A DNA stretch of 64,000 nucleotides from Desulfopila sp. IMCC35006 (GTDB lineage: Bacteria; Desulfobacterota; Desulfobulbia; Desulfobulbales; Desulfocapsaceae), in assembly GCF_005116645.1 (NCBI RefSeq), contig NZ_SWCM01000007.1:1-64000 (forward strand), read 5' to 3'. A program made the translations under genes and the position numbers. The notes under the pieces are model-generated. The model was given only the letters and a program-made list of their open reading frames with translations. It had not been told where the DNA came from and searched no databases. This document shows, piece after piece, positions 27,609 to 36,540 of this stretch. How positions within the stretch are numbered: position 1 is the stretch's first letter; the number at the start of each line of letters is the position of its first letter.

Positions 27609-27879
27609 AAAAAAGAATACATATACCGCCGGTACAAACCTCAATCAATTTGATACTGATTCACATTTGACCTTACCGTTGCAACGCGCAAATTTTTATT
27701 GTGGGCCTTGCATCGAGTTGATGGAAAGACTGGTTAAAAAATTATGGACTTGTAGGGCAGTTGTTTGTTGTACCAGAAGCAAAATGAATTTTTCTACACA
27801 AATTGTTTGGTAGTGCTACTTTGTCGCGTTGACAAATATATTTCTCTTTCGATAGTATAATTTACAAATAATTACGAAT

Positions 27880-28051
27880 GAGATTACGACTAAACCTCAG
27901 CTATATAGGGATATGAGATGCCCTTTGCACGGGACGCCATAAACCCATCCCAGGGGGCTTGACCGCAGCCATCCAGGCTGCGGAACACCCGTGCAAAGGG
28001 CATCTCCTATCCCTCTGGACACCTTCTAAGCTGAACTTTAGTGGTAATCAC
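27880..28051. mobile_element. MITE-like repeat, copy C (172 bp, perfect TSD)
   Basis: Same structure as copy B, starting GAGATTACG and ending GGTAATCAC. Flanked by a perfect 10-bp repeat AATTACGAAT at 27870-27879 and 28052-28061; the match extends 5 more bases (GAGAT) into the element start on the left and the riboswitch on the right. The space from 27609 to 27869 between copies B and C holds nothing recognised. Confidence 0.88.
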
Positions 28052-28060
28052 AATTACGAA

Positions 28061-28160
28061 TGAGATAAAGCCAAACTCGCTGATAAACGAGTACGGAAAG
28101 CCACGGGTCTCAATAGATAGCCGAGCTGCCTCACAAGGAGGTGGTTCGGCTATTTTTTTT
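28061..28160 (+). promoter_or_regulatory. GEMM-I type cyclic-dinucleotide riboswitch upstream of a multiheme cytochrome
   Basis: The segment carries GEMM-I landmarks in order: TAAAGCCAAAC (28066-28076), a short stem-loop (ACTCG/CGAGT, 28075-28092), GGAAAGCCACGGGTCT (28095-28110) and ATAGCCGAGCTGCC (28117-28130). TGAG at 28061-28064 can pair with CTCA at 28130-28133 as helix P1. Compared with the consensus (AAAGGCAAAC and ACGCAAAGCC) a G-C pair has become C-G (AAAGCCAAAC with ACGGAAAGCC), a compensatory change. The G that contacts the ligand (G20 in Vc2) appears kept, favouring c-di-GMP over cyclic AMP-GMP. The 3' part of the aptamer is also the 5' arm of the terminator at 28117-28160, so ligand binding should prevent termination (ON switch). 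Consensus from memory. Confidence 0.75.
28117..28160 (+). terminator. intrinsic terminator, riboswitch expression platform
   Basis: ATAGCCGAgctgCCTC (28117-28132) pairs with GAGGtggTTCGGCTAT (28138-28153) and is followed by a run of eight T. It sits 250 nt before the cytochrome start and ends no upstream gene on this strand, so it acts as an attenuator. Confidence 0.8.
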
Positions 28161-28411
28161 CATGCAAGAAAGAATCGATTGGTGAGGTTTTGTTCGGAAT
28201 ATCTATACGCCTTGCCAGGTATTCTAAGGGAGTTTTCGCCACCATTGCAAGAGTAAAGGATTTGCGAGAAGCCCCGGTCTGAAGGGGAACGAGAAGGACG
28301 CCATTTGAGGGAGTTTCAATACGTTTTGCTGCCGGGGCAGTTTAGCATGAAATACCAGCAGCACAAATAAAAGCATTGATAGATGTCTCATCTCAACCTG
28401 CAGGAGGAAAT

Positions 28412-29755
28412 ATGAAAAATGCCTGGCCTATTGCCTTGGTGTGCATCGCTGCATGCATGCTGTTGTCGGTGAGTGCGTTTGGTGAAGGAGGCCCGAAGCC
28501 GCAACCACTCCCCAAGGCGAAAACTATTGCAGAACTTGCTGCGCGGTACGATTCCAGCAAGTGTATGGAATGCCATGAAGAGGTACATGACGAATGGTCG
28601 GAGTCCCTGCATTCCAAATCAATTCTCGGCTCGCCTCGTACCGCCCCGACTATTATCACAGCTATTGAAAAAGGCTTAAAGCTTTTCCCGTATTCCGGAG
28701 TTAAAAAGGACTCCGATATCACTGTGGAAAGCCTGATGATGTGCATGAAATGCCATCTGCCGCAGCTTGATGAAGCAACCGATGACGTTGCCCGGGAAAT
28801 TGTGGCAACCATACGTGGTTGGCAAAAAGCGCATAAGGATGGAGATCACGACAAGGCGGAAAAACTGGAGAAGACTATCGCCAGTCTGAACATCGGCTGT
28901 ATGATTTGTCATAACAAAATGGCAATCATCCACAAGTATGCCGATGGCTATCCCCAGCCTGACACGGTATATGGCTCCCAGGTTGGTGATCATGAGGATG
29001 AAAGCCATCCCAAAATGGCCGTTGCTCCAGCCATTAAAGAATCAATCTTCTGCGGCCAGTGTCACGGGCAGGGGCCTAATTTTGAACTCGATCACCCGTC
29101 TCAATGCGCCACCGCCTACGGCAGTTATCTTTTTGCCTATGTTGCCCATGGCGGCAGTGAATCGTGTCAGGAATGTCATATGATCAAGTCGGGACTCGGA
29201 CATGATATGCAGTCGTACCGCGATGAGACCATGCGAAAGATGGCAGTTGACGTCAAGGTCGAAGGACGCTCCCTGTTCTGGCGGAAAAATAAGGAGGAAG
29301 GGGTTCTGCCTATCGGTATCGTCAATGTTGAAATCTACAATAAAACGGGACATGGCATCCCGGACGGCTGACCTACTCCAAACCGGCTGGTCCTGGAAGT
29401 GACCGCGAAAACAACTGACGATAAAGAAATTTATAAAGAGCAAAAAATATATATGCCGTTTCCTGGACGTCTAGGCCGCGGCAAAGAAATGGGTAGAGGC
29501 CCCTACGAAAAGAGTGGGCTCTTGCGGGAAACAAGTATTCCGCCTCTGGCGAGAGTGCATGAAACCTTTGAAATCACCTATCCTTTTAAAGATCCGGCCA
29601 AAGGCGCCAAAGGCCAGAGAGAATTGGTGAAAGACGAGCTGAATGTCTCGGTGGTTTTATGGTATCTGCCTTTTGGTGAATTTGACGGCAATGAAGTCGT
29701 TTTTTTCAAAGATGAGAAGAAGCTTGATCTGAAGACCGAGTGGGTCTGGAGATAG
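28412..29755 (+). CDS. periplasmic pentaheme c-type cytochrome with in-frame UGA (possible selenoprotein)
   Basis: Start ATG 28412 after AGGAGG, with a signal peptide ending near AFG-EG. Five CXXCH motifs (CMECH, CMKCH, CMICH, CGQCH, CQECH) lie between residues about 50 and 255, so five hemes. The frame meets TGA at 29369-29371 (codon 320), then continues in the same frame as good coding sequence to 29755 (447 codons in all). The context GHGIPDG-stop-PTPNRL resembles the GHKFPTGFP-type C-terminal element of multiheme cytochromes, so the downstream part belongs to the same protein. A SECIS-like hairpin follows the UGA. Either the codon is read as selenocysteine, or the gene carries a nonsense mutation (Trp TGG to TGA is one step) that leaves all hemes intact. 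Controlled by the riboswitch upstream; a role in extracellular or periplasmic electron transfer is likely. Confidence 0.85.
29372..29399 (+). other. SECIS-like hairpin after the in-frame UGA
   Basis: CTCCA (29376-29380) can pair with TGGAAG (29394-29399, one bulged A), and ACC (29382-29384) with GGT (29389-29391), leaving a GGCT loop that begins with G as bacterial SECIS loops do. The loop starts 13 nt after the UGA, slightly closer than in E. coli fdhF. Only suggestive. Confidence 0.3.
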
Positions 29756-29780
29756 TCTTTACAATATCCAGTTTTCATTC

Positions 29781-29824
29781 TTAAACCCGCATGAACCAGG
29801 AGCTGTTGTACCATGCGGGTTTAA
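29781..29824 (+). terminator. strong hairpin terminator after the cytochrome
   Basis: TTAAACCCGCATG (29781-29793) and CATGCGGGTTTAA (29812-29824) form a perfect 13-bp stem 25 nt after the stop at 29755, followed by GATTTTCTC. Its position after the second stop rather than after the UGA supports 29755 as the functional gene end. Confidence 0.65.
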
Positions 29825-29905
29825 GATTTTCTCTAACCGGAATTGAGATTAAAATTCATCGGGGAGTTCTGCTGCTCGTTCTTGATCTACGTCAATGGGG
29901 GCATT

Positions 29906-30352
29906 ATGAAACCAATTATACTTCTGACTGTTTTGTGTTGTTTTGTAAATGCTTACTCTGCAGAAAGATGCCCTAACGAAAAGGCTTTTTTGGATAATGG
30001 ATGGGTCGTTCATAGTGAAAAAGACTTCCATCGAATTTTAGAGGAAAAGATGAACGAATTTATTCCTGAAATTGGAATAGATCTTGTTCTGGATGATGCA
30101 GAAAACTACAAATCAGACTTTTCGTATGATTATTATTTAATCATATCAATCGTAATTTGGGATAGAATCTCAACTGCCAGAGACGAGATGTGGGGAGATG
30201 TTGCCTTGTCGAGAACGTGTCCGGATACGGGGGAATGTATTGAAGTGAGATGGTATGACCCGGAAACTAAGACAAAGCATATTGTCTTTAATCCAAAGTA
30301 CGCATGCTGTCTTACGACCAAAGTTCCACTGGCCTATAATACAATTTTTTAG
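29906..30352 (+). CDS. small secreted protein, unknown
   Basis: 148 residues from the ATG at 29906, preceded by GGGGG. The signal peptide ends at AYSA. The mature protein is acidic at the start, includes ILDDAENYKSD-like helical sequence, and has several cysteines (CPNE, CPDTGEC, CC near the C-terminus), possibly disulfide-bonded in the periplasm. No family recognised. Downstream of the cytochrome terminator, so probably its own transcript. Confidence 0.55.
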   Translation: MKPIILLTVLCCFVNAYSAERCPNEKAFLDNGWVVHSEKDFHRILEEKMNEFIPEIGIDLVLDDAENYKSDFSYDYYLIISIVIWDRISTARDEMWGDVALSRTCPDTGECIEVRWYDPETKTKHIVFNPKYACCLTTKVPLAYNTIF

Positions 30353-30819
30353 ATGTTGAAGAGAGAGAAAACTCATCAAAAACTCGACCCACGGAAGCTC
30401 TGACAAAGACTTGAGTGAGGATGGTGGCGATCATCACTCCCGGGCCAGCACTCGTGCGGATGTGAGCGGTGGAACTACTGAGAACGGTCTGCGGTTACTG
30501 CAAGAGGTTATCGTCACCATCGCCAGGCGGCAGTCAGTCTACGGCGCCGAATACCGTAACCAGCTGGTCCTTACATCTTATGGGCCTGGATTGTCGTTTT
30601 TGTTTGTTTATCTACACTTTTGTGTCCCCTCCTGCATACAAATCTGTAGGTTATTTCAAATGTTTTCCGGAAAGCCTTTTTTGTTTATAAAATTCAGGTA
30701 CATCCGGTAGTGCGACAGTCTGGCATGCTTCCTGCTTATTTCCCCGTAACTGTATTCGAAAAAATAGTTTTGCACATCTTAAAACGCTGTTTATTTACCA
30801 GTCCATAAAGGAGAGAGTC
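30353..30819. other. intergenic, possibly a gene remnant
   Basis: Between 30430 and 30600 the sequence turns GC-rich and one frame reads like protein, but it has no binding site and dissolves into AT-rich sequence. It could be a gene relic. The rest is presumably the promoter of the Nif11-like gene. Confidence 0.35.
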
Positions 30820-31041
30820 ATGTCCAAGAAAGAGGTTGAACGATTTTTGATTGCTGGTGGGGAAGACAAAGTGCTCCGCATTAAATACGACAAAATCGGA
30901 GCCATGCCTAAATTTGTAGCCAGTGCAGTTGAAGATGGGTTTGATTTTACTGAAGACGATCTGAAGGTCGTATTGCGTGAGTCAGGTGATTCCTTCGAAA
31001 CTTCCGGGAATCCACCCAAACGCGATATCTGGTGGTTCTAG
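30820..31041 (+). CDS. Nif11-like small protein
   Basis: 73 residues, ATG after AAAGGAGAGAG. The pattern KEVERFL near the start, a basic-aliphatic middle, then VEDGFDFTEDDLK matches the Nif11 domain found in nitrogen-fixation operons and in leader peptides of some ribosomally made natural products. There is no Gly-Gly cleavage site followed by a Cys- or Ser-rich core; the tail is short (PPKRDIWWF). No modification enzyme or peptidase-transporter is in the window, so it is more likely a stand-alone Nif11 protein of unknown role than a peptide precursor. Confidence 0.75.
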   Translation: MSKKEVERFLIAGGEDKVLRIKYDKIGAMPKFVASAVEDGFDFTEDDLKVVLRESGDSFETSGNPPKRDIWWF

Positions 31042-31158
31042 GCGCAGCAGATCCTCCCCGGCGCATTTAATTCGCTGATCCTCCATCGTCTCAGGTGGCC
31101 TCATTGCGTCGATCTCTGTATGGTTCTGCATCGCCACTCTTTTTAACCGACCGGAATC

Positions 31159-33639
31159 TCATGCTATTGGATCGAACAGCCGATAAGCCAGCAATTTAAC
31201 CCGATCACTGACAAGAAACCATATGAATGCATAGCCCCAGACAAAGGACGCCCACGTCCAGCCAATTGGTGTCATAAACAGTCCGTAAACGGCAATCAAC
31301 GTCGCAATGATTTGCGTGCCGAGAACCGCCAGCCATAACATCGGTGCAGGACGAATCGACCAGAATGGGCCGCGAGTGCGTGTCAGAAAAATCGTCAGAT
31401 GTCCGGCCACTGACAGCATGAGGTACATCAGCGTTTGAATATGTGCACGATCAAGGTTATAGACCTGCTCGCCGAGGTAGAAAAGGCCAAATGACGCAAC
31501 GGGTCCAAGGACGCCCAGCACTGTGGCTATGCCCAGAACCATACGCATATTCCAGGCCTCGGGCTGATCTCGGCAAATAACATTGTCATAGGCAATGGAG
31601 AGGATTGCGCCGTCATTGAGCAAAGCCAGCATAACGATCATCACCGCTGTCAAAGGATAAAAGTTGAAGATCAGGATAGCCAGGGTCATGAACAACAACA
31701 CCCGTAATGTCTCGGCGATGCGGTAAATTGCATAGCTGTTCATCCGCTGAAAGATTTTCCTGCTCTCTTTTATTGCGTCGATGATAACCGACAGTCCGGG
31801 CGACATAAGTACGATCGACGCTGCCGCCCGTGCCGCATCGGTTGCTCCTGAAACAGCTATACCGCAGTCGGCTTTCTTCAGCGCAGGGGCATCGTTGACC
31901 CCGTCGCCGGTCATCCCGACGATATGTCCCTGTTGCTGCAGAACTTCAACAATATGAAACTTGTGTTCAGGGAACACCTGGGCAAAGCCGTCGGCCTTAT
32001 CGATCATTTGTGCCAACTGACCAGCTTCGTGATGCTTGGTATCACCAAAGCCGCTGGCATCAAGAATGTTGGTGCCCATCCCCAGTTGTACGGCAGTTTC
32101 TCGAGCGATAGCAAGCTGGTCACCTGTCACCATTTTAACCGTCACACCCATCTGGCCTGCGGTGGCAATGGTGGTTTTAGAGTCTTCTCGCGGCGGATCA
32201 AAAAGCGGCAGAACCCCTAAAAACTGCCACTGGTCCTGAGCGTCCGTCCTGGCTACGCCCAACGAGCGAAAACCACGCCTGGCGAAGCCGTCAATCGCTT
32301 CATCGACGGACGATTGTATCTGCGCGGCATTGGCCGACAATGCAAGGATTATCTGTGGTGCACCCTTAGCAACCTTGAACGTGCTTTCATCTGCCGCTTT
32401 AATTGAAGCCTCGGTTCGTTTATGCACCGGATCAAACGGCTGGAAATGGACCGCCTGATACCCTTTCAGTACCTGATCATTTTTTACGCTGCTCAGCACA
32501 GCCAGATCAATTGTATCCTGATTCTCCCGGCGTGAAGCCAGAGCGGCGCAGAGAATGATCTGCTCTGCCGAAACGCCATTTACGGTGAATGGCTCCCCCA
32601 TGGTCAGCTTATTCTGCGTCAGGGTCCCGGTCTTGTCGGAGCACAAAATGTCCGTCCCGGCCAATTCCTCTATGGCCACCAGGCGACTGACGATAGCCTC
32701 CTTTTTGGCGAGCAGGCGTGCGCCAACCGCCATGGTCACCGACAGCACCGTTGGCATTGCCACAGGAATGGCAGCGACAGTAAGAACCAAGGCAAACTGG
32801 AGCGTGGTGAGCATCTGATCACCTCGAAACAATGCCACGCAGAGAATCAACACAACCAGGGTTACAGCGAGGAGGATTAAATAATTGCCAATATTTAACA
32901 CGGCGCGCTGAAAGTGGCTGTCGGTGCGGGTTTCCTGTACCAGCTGCGCCGTCTTGCCGAAGTAGGTATTCGCTCCCGTGGCATAGACCAGGGCTTCTGT
33001 TTCCCCCTGACGCATGATCGATCCTGAATAGACCGCCTCGCCGGATTTTCGTGTGGCGGGCAACGATTCCCCAGTGAGCGCGGACTGATCAACTTCCACC
33101 GGGTCACCATCCAGCAGGCGAGCGTCCGCCGGTACTATGTCGCCCAGGCGCAGGCGGATGACGTCACCTGGCACCAGATCCCTCGCCGCGGGGGTAATCC
33201 ACTGTCCATCGCGTTTGACCCGGGCCTTAATCGCCAGCTTCGCCTTCAGGGCAGCGATGGCGTTGCCTGCCTGGTGTTCTTCCCAGAAGGCGACTACGGC
33301 ATTGGCCACCAGTAAAACGAGGATGATAAAAAAATCCGGCCAGTGCCTGACCAGGCCCGATAAAATAACCGCCACCTCGATCATCCATGGAATCGGACCC
33401 CAAAAATAGGTGAGGAATTTCAGGAATGGATTGACTTTTTTTTCTTCAATCTCATTCGGGCCATACTGACTCAACCGTCTCTGCGCCTCAACCTGACTTA
33501 TGCCGTCAGGTGACGATGCTAACATTACCTGCAGTTCGGCCATGGAGATGGATTTCAAGTCATCCTTGGGGCTGGGTTTCGACCCATGTGAAGATGCGGC
33601 AGATTTGAGTTGATCGATTTTAACCTTCATGTCAGCCAT
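31159..33639 (-). CDS. P3A-type plasma-membrane H+-ATPase
   Basis: 826 residues. N-terminal cation-ATPase domain (LSQYGPNEIEEKK), actuator motif TGES, phosphorylation motif CSDKTGTLT (Asp at about residue 335), KGAPQ in the nucleotide domain, and the hinge GDGVNDAPALK. The M4 helix reads IPVAMPTVLSV and the membrane section has about ten helices. Overall this matches the fungal/plant-like proton pumps found in some bacteria rather than Ca2+ or Na+/K+ pumps; ion specificity is by family resemblance. An ATP-driven proton exporter would help pH homeostasis. Downstream of a small membrane-protein gene (248 nt) that may share its promoter. Confidence 0.9.
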   Translation of the reverse strand: MADMKVKIDQLKSAASSHGSKPSPKDDLKSISMAELQVMLASSPDGISQVEAQRRLSQYGPNEIEEKKVNPFLKFLTYFWGPIPWMIEVAVILSGLVRHWPDFFIILVLLVANAVVAFWEEHQAGNAIAALKAKLAIKARVKRDGQWITPAARDLVPGDVIRLRLGDIVPADARLLDGDPVEVDQSALTGESLPATRKSGEAVYSGSIMRQGETEALVYATGANTYFGKTAQLVQETRTDSHFQRAVLNIGNYLILLAVTLVVLILCVALFRGDQMLTTLQFALVLTVAAIPVAMPTVLSVTMAVGARLLAKKEAIVSRLVAIEELAGTDILCSDKTGTLTQNKLTMGEPFTVNGVSAEQIILCAALASRRENQDTIDLAVLSSVKNDQVLKGYQAVHFQPFDPVHKRTEASIKAADESTFKVAKGAPQIILALSANAAQIQSSVDEAIDGFARRGFRSLGVARTDAQDQWQFLGVLPLFDPPREDSKTTIATAGQMGVTVKMVTGDQLAIARETAVQLGMGTNILDASGFGDTKHHEAGQLAQMIDKADGFAQVFPEHKFHIVEVLQQQGHIVGMTGDGVNDAPALKKADCGIAVSGATDAARAAASIVLMSPGLSVIIDAIKESRKIFQRMNSYAIYRIAETLRVLLFMTLAILIFNFYPLTAVMIVMLALLNDGAILSIAYDNVICRDQPEAWNMRMVLGIATVLGVLGPVASFGLFYLGEQVYNLDRAHIQTLMYLMLSVAGHLTIFLTRTRGPFWSIRPAPMLWLAVLGTQIIATLIAVYGLFMTPIGWTWASFVWGYAFIWFLVSDRVKLLAYRLFDPIA

Positions 33640-33887
33640 CCTCCTTTACTGTAATCCCATAAGCTTTGGTAGCTTACTTGAGGGCGGAGAACCAATCCGT
33701 CCGCTTGCATCCGGCAGTTACTACGTGCCGATGTGGCTTTGTGCCGATCCGGCCAGGCGACTTTTAACTCACTTATTCCGATGCGGAGTCTCTCCCCCGT
33801 CAAACCCGACACAGGGCATAGCCATCCTGTCAGACAATGGTTGCACACCCATGAAAGACAACGGGCTACCGGCCTTGAGGAAAGGGG

Positions 33888-34397
33888 TTATTGCGTTGCG
33901 ATACGTTTGCTGCGCAACATGGTTGCCTGAAAGACTGCTCCGGCGACGATTAAAAGCGCATACAGAACCATCTCAGCCGGGGGGGTGACGTGCAAAGATT
34001 GCACGATGAGGGTGGAACCGGCCACCGATGACAATCCGATGAGCGCCCAGTCGAACGTTGCAAACAACAGGATTGCTCCTGCTATGCCTCCTGTAAAAAT
34101 GATCGAAGGAATTGCTGCATATCCCAGCATGGTTGCAATATATGCAGTAATAGTGCTTCCAGCGGCGAAACCTCCCAATCCGATTGCCAAAGTCTGGAAG
34201 AACATGGCCAGCACCGCGCCAACCAGTCCAAACAGCAATGCGATAGCCCAAATCATCCACACGGGTTGCAGCCCCAAATAGAGCTGCGCCATCTGTAATC
34301 CGGCCACAAAACCGACGCATCCGACAAAAAGCCAGAACAGCCTGCGCCCCAGCCCCAAGAGCAGGAGTCCGATCATAATGTGGAAAATGTTTATCAT
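33888..34397 (-). CDS. multi-spanning membrane protein (DUF4203/TMEM198-like)
   Basis: 169 residues, nearly all hydrophobic, with about six short helices and glycine-rich turns (GLLLLGLGRRLFWLFVGCVGF). Resembles the DUF4203 type by pattern. ATG at 34397. Upstream of the proton-ATPase gene on the same strand, which suggests related membrane physiology but nothing more precise. Confidence 0.65.
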   Translation of the reverse strand: MINIFHIMIGLLLLGLGRRLFWLFVGCVGFVAGLQMAQLYLGLQPVWMIWAIALLFGLVGAVLAMFFQTLAIGLGGFAAGSTITAYIATMLGYAAIPSIIFTGGIAGAILLFATFDWALIGLSSVAGSTLIVQSLHVTPPAEMVLYALLIVAGAVFQATMLRSKRIATQ

Positions 34398-34758
34398 TGT
34401 AATTTCTTTAATTCGCCTAGATTTAGAGCAAAATGACTCGTTTCAGGATGGAAACTAGATACTATTTTAAATACATGTCAAGCCGACATGTACCGAATAC
34501 TTGCCTGCTTTTAACAATCTTCCCTTGCAACAGACCGATACGTAATAATTATCGTTTTTCCTTGTCTAGAGTATTTTTAAGCATGGCCAAGAATGCTGTA
34601 AAGTCTCGTCTGGGTAACATTACGCTAATGTAATTATTGCGAATTTTTGCATTTCGAAAAAACGATATTTTTTGGTGGGTTCAGGTATACGTACAGGGGA
34701 ATTGCGGCTGAAGCCGGGTTGGACAAGAGCATGATAGTGAAAAGAGGGGCCGAAAAAA
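34398..34758. promoter_or_regulatory. spacer with an inverted-repeat operator candidate (34472-34492)
   Basis: TACATGTC (34472-34479) and GACATGTA (34485-34492) form a perfect 8-bp dyad with a 5-nt spacer, 75 nt upstream of the DUF4203 gene start. It may regulate the membrane protein and ATPase genes. Nothing else recognised in this 361-nt gap. Confidence 0.4.
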
Positions 34759-35574
34759 TCAGAGGAGGCGGCGATCTTTGAGGGCTGGCAGACACAGGCG
34801 TATCTGCTGCAGGTGACGAGATGATATTTCTGCGATGACCACCCCCGGACCCTCCGCGCGGCGTGCTAAAACCTCCCCCCACGGATCAACAATCATGCTG
34901 TCCCCATAGGTGCGGCGTCCCGATGGGTGGTAGCCGCCCTGGGCCGCTGCAATGAGGTAACACTGGTTTTCGATAGCCCGGGCTCTGAGCAGTACCTCCC
35001 AATGGGCAAGGCCGGTGGGGTAGGTGAAGGCAGCCGGCAGTACTATCAGGTCCACCTCTCCCATTGCCCGGAAAAGTTCAGGGAAACGCAGGTCGTAGCA
35101 GATCGACAGGCCAGTCCGTATACCCTCTGGTGCAATGGTGACCACCTTATCGCCCGCCTCGACGGTTGCCGATTCGTCATACCGTTCTTGTCCGTTATCA
35201 AATCCGAATAAATGGATTTTGTCATAGCGGGCGATACGCTCGCCCAATGGGGAATAGACCAGACAAACATTGCGTATTTTGCCAGGGCAGTCTGAGACGA
35301 GTGGCACGGTACCCCCGACGAGCCAGATCCCGTGCTGTCTCGCCGCAGTCACGAGAAAATCCTGGAGAGGGCCAACACCATCTTCCTCCGCAAGAGCTAT
35401 CTTGTCCTGCTCGTTATTGCTCATTACGGCAAAATTCTCGGGCAACACGATCAGCCGCGCTCCCTGGGCTGCTGCCTCTGCTACAAGGTGTTCCGTTGTA
35501 GTGATATTTTCGGAGACATCGGCACCCGATACCATCTGTACCGCCGCGACGCGGTATGAAGTCCCTGCAATCAT
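34759..35574 (-). CDS. nitrilase-superfamily amidase, deaminated-glutathione amidase type
   Basis: 271 residues. Catalytic Glu-Lys-Cys triad is visible: Glu in VLPENF, Lys in YDKIHLF, Cys in ICYDLRFPELFR. The DKIHLFGFD and CYDLRFPE sequences fit the Nit1/Nit2 branch that hydrolyses deaminated glutathione, a metabolite-repair reaction in the cytoplasm. Substrate assignment is by resemblance. Same strand as the methyltransferase upstream, 197 nt away. Confidence 0.85.
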   Translation of the reverse strand: MIAGTSYRVAAVQMVSGADVSENITTTEHLVAEAAAQGARLIVLPENFAVMSNNEQDKIALAEEDGVGPLQDFLVTAARQHGIWLVGGTVPLVSDCPGKIRNVCLVYSPLGERIARYDKIHLFGFDNGQERYDESATVEAGDKVVTIAPEGIRTGLSICYDLRFPELFRAMGEVDLIVLPAAFTYPTGLAHWEVLLRARAIENQCYLIAAAQGGYHPSGRRTYGDSMIVDPWGEVLARRAEGPGVVIAEISSRHLQQIRLCLPALKDRRLL

Positions 35575-35771
35575 GCGACCCTCTTGTTCTTCACTGCTGT
35601 TGACCGGTTTTGCCGGCTGCTGCCAATAAACCAGCGGAAAAAATGGTTGTGATCATCTTCCTCCCTGAGATTGTGCTCCAGATCGACTTCTTCTGTCGTC
35701 GGTGGTTTATCTGCCTCCCAGGCAGCAGTCCTGGTTTTCTACGACCACCTCGGTCAAGGTCTTGGAAACGA

Positions 35772-36509
35772 TCACTGACCAACGATACAGGGATAGATCT
35801 TTGCCAGGAATTGTTTTTCTCCCGTTTCAATAAGTTTGTCGCACCGGTATCCATGAAAGCTGCAGATGGTGCGCAACAGTTCGAAATCGACATAAAGCCA
35901 GCTGAAAGGGTCTGATCGCAGCCCTTTGTATATCATGACAAAATCTGTTTCTCCGCAATACCGTCCCTCCTCATCGTAGAGAGCCTCACCCTGTTCCAGG
36001 AATTTCCCGGTCAGATCGGTTGAATCGACAAGCAGCTGTCCGCCCGGTGCAAGTATGGTGTCCAGCTGTTGGATATAGAGATTCAGGCCATCCAGGGAAC
36101 CGGATATTCCTATCCCATTCATGAGCATGAGAACTGTATCATAACGAGAATTTCTGACATCCAGGATATTGCAGTGATACGATTTTTCGATTCCTCTTCT
36201 GCGCATTACCTCCACGCAGCCGGGGGAGATATCAATGGCATCGACATCCAGGCCCTTCGACTGCAGGACAAGGCTGTGGCAGCCAGCTCCTGCACCGACA
36301 TCAAGAATTCGTCCCCGGCAGGCCGCCAGGGCACATTTTTCGATGTTGTTCATTTCCTCGAATCCACGGAGCATGGTGGCTCCCTGCATGGTGGACATTT
36401 CAAGCGTCGAGGACCAGACATTGAGAAAAGCCGCGGCGTCGCCACCGCAAAAATCATTCAGCATTGTACCGAGCGGGTCTTTCTCTTTGGCCAATATACA
36501 TCTTGTCAT
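35772..36509 (-). CDS. class I SAM-dependent methyltransferase
   Basis: 245 residues. Motif I ILDVGAGAGCHSL (about 66-78) binds S-adenosylmethionine, followed by an acidic end of strand beta2 (VDAIDIS) and post-I elements. The N-terminal ~50 residues include a W-and-M-rich segment that could be a substrate lid. No substrate can be inferred. A perfect 20-bp dyad lies 31 nt upstream of its start. Confidence 0.82.
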   Translation of the reverse strand: MTRCILAKEKDPLGTMLNDFCGGDAAAFLNVWSSTLEMSTMQGATMLRGFEEMNNIEKCALAACRGRILDVGAGAGCHSLVLQSKGLDVDAIDISPGCVEVMRRRGIEKSYHCNILDVRNSRYDTVLMLMNGIGISGSLDGLNLYIQQLDTILAPGGQLLVDSTDLTGKFLEQGEALYDEEGRYCGETDFVMIYKGLRSDPFSWLYVDFELLRTICSFHGYRCDKLIETGEKQFLAKIYPCIVGQ

Positions 36510-36540
36510 GGGGCATTCCTTTCACGCTTTCACAATAAGT

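Noticed and set aside
27439-28051. CRISPR array from two repeats 271 bp apart
   Set aside because: The repeats are 170 bp long hairpins with target duplications, not short direct repeats with spacers.
30411-30710. 99-codon frame in the gap before the Nif11-like gene
   Set aside because: No binding site, no family features; the GC-rich part could be a relic, noted only as spacer.
30820-31041. RiPP precursor peptide cluster
   Set aside because: No modification, transport or protease gene nearby and no distinct core peptide.
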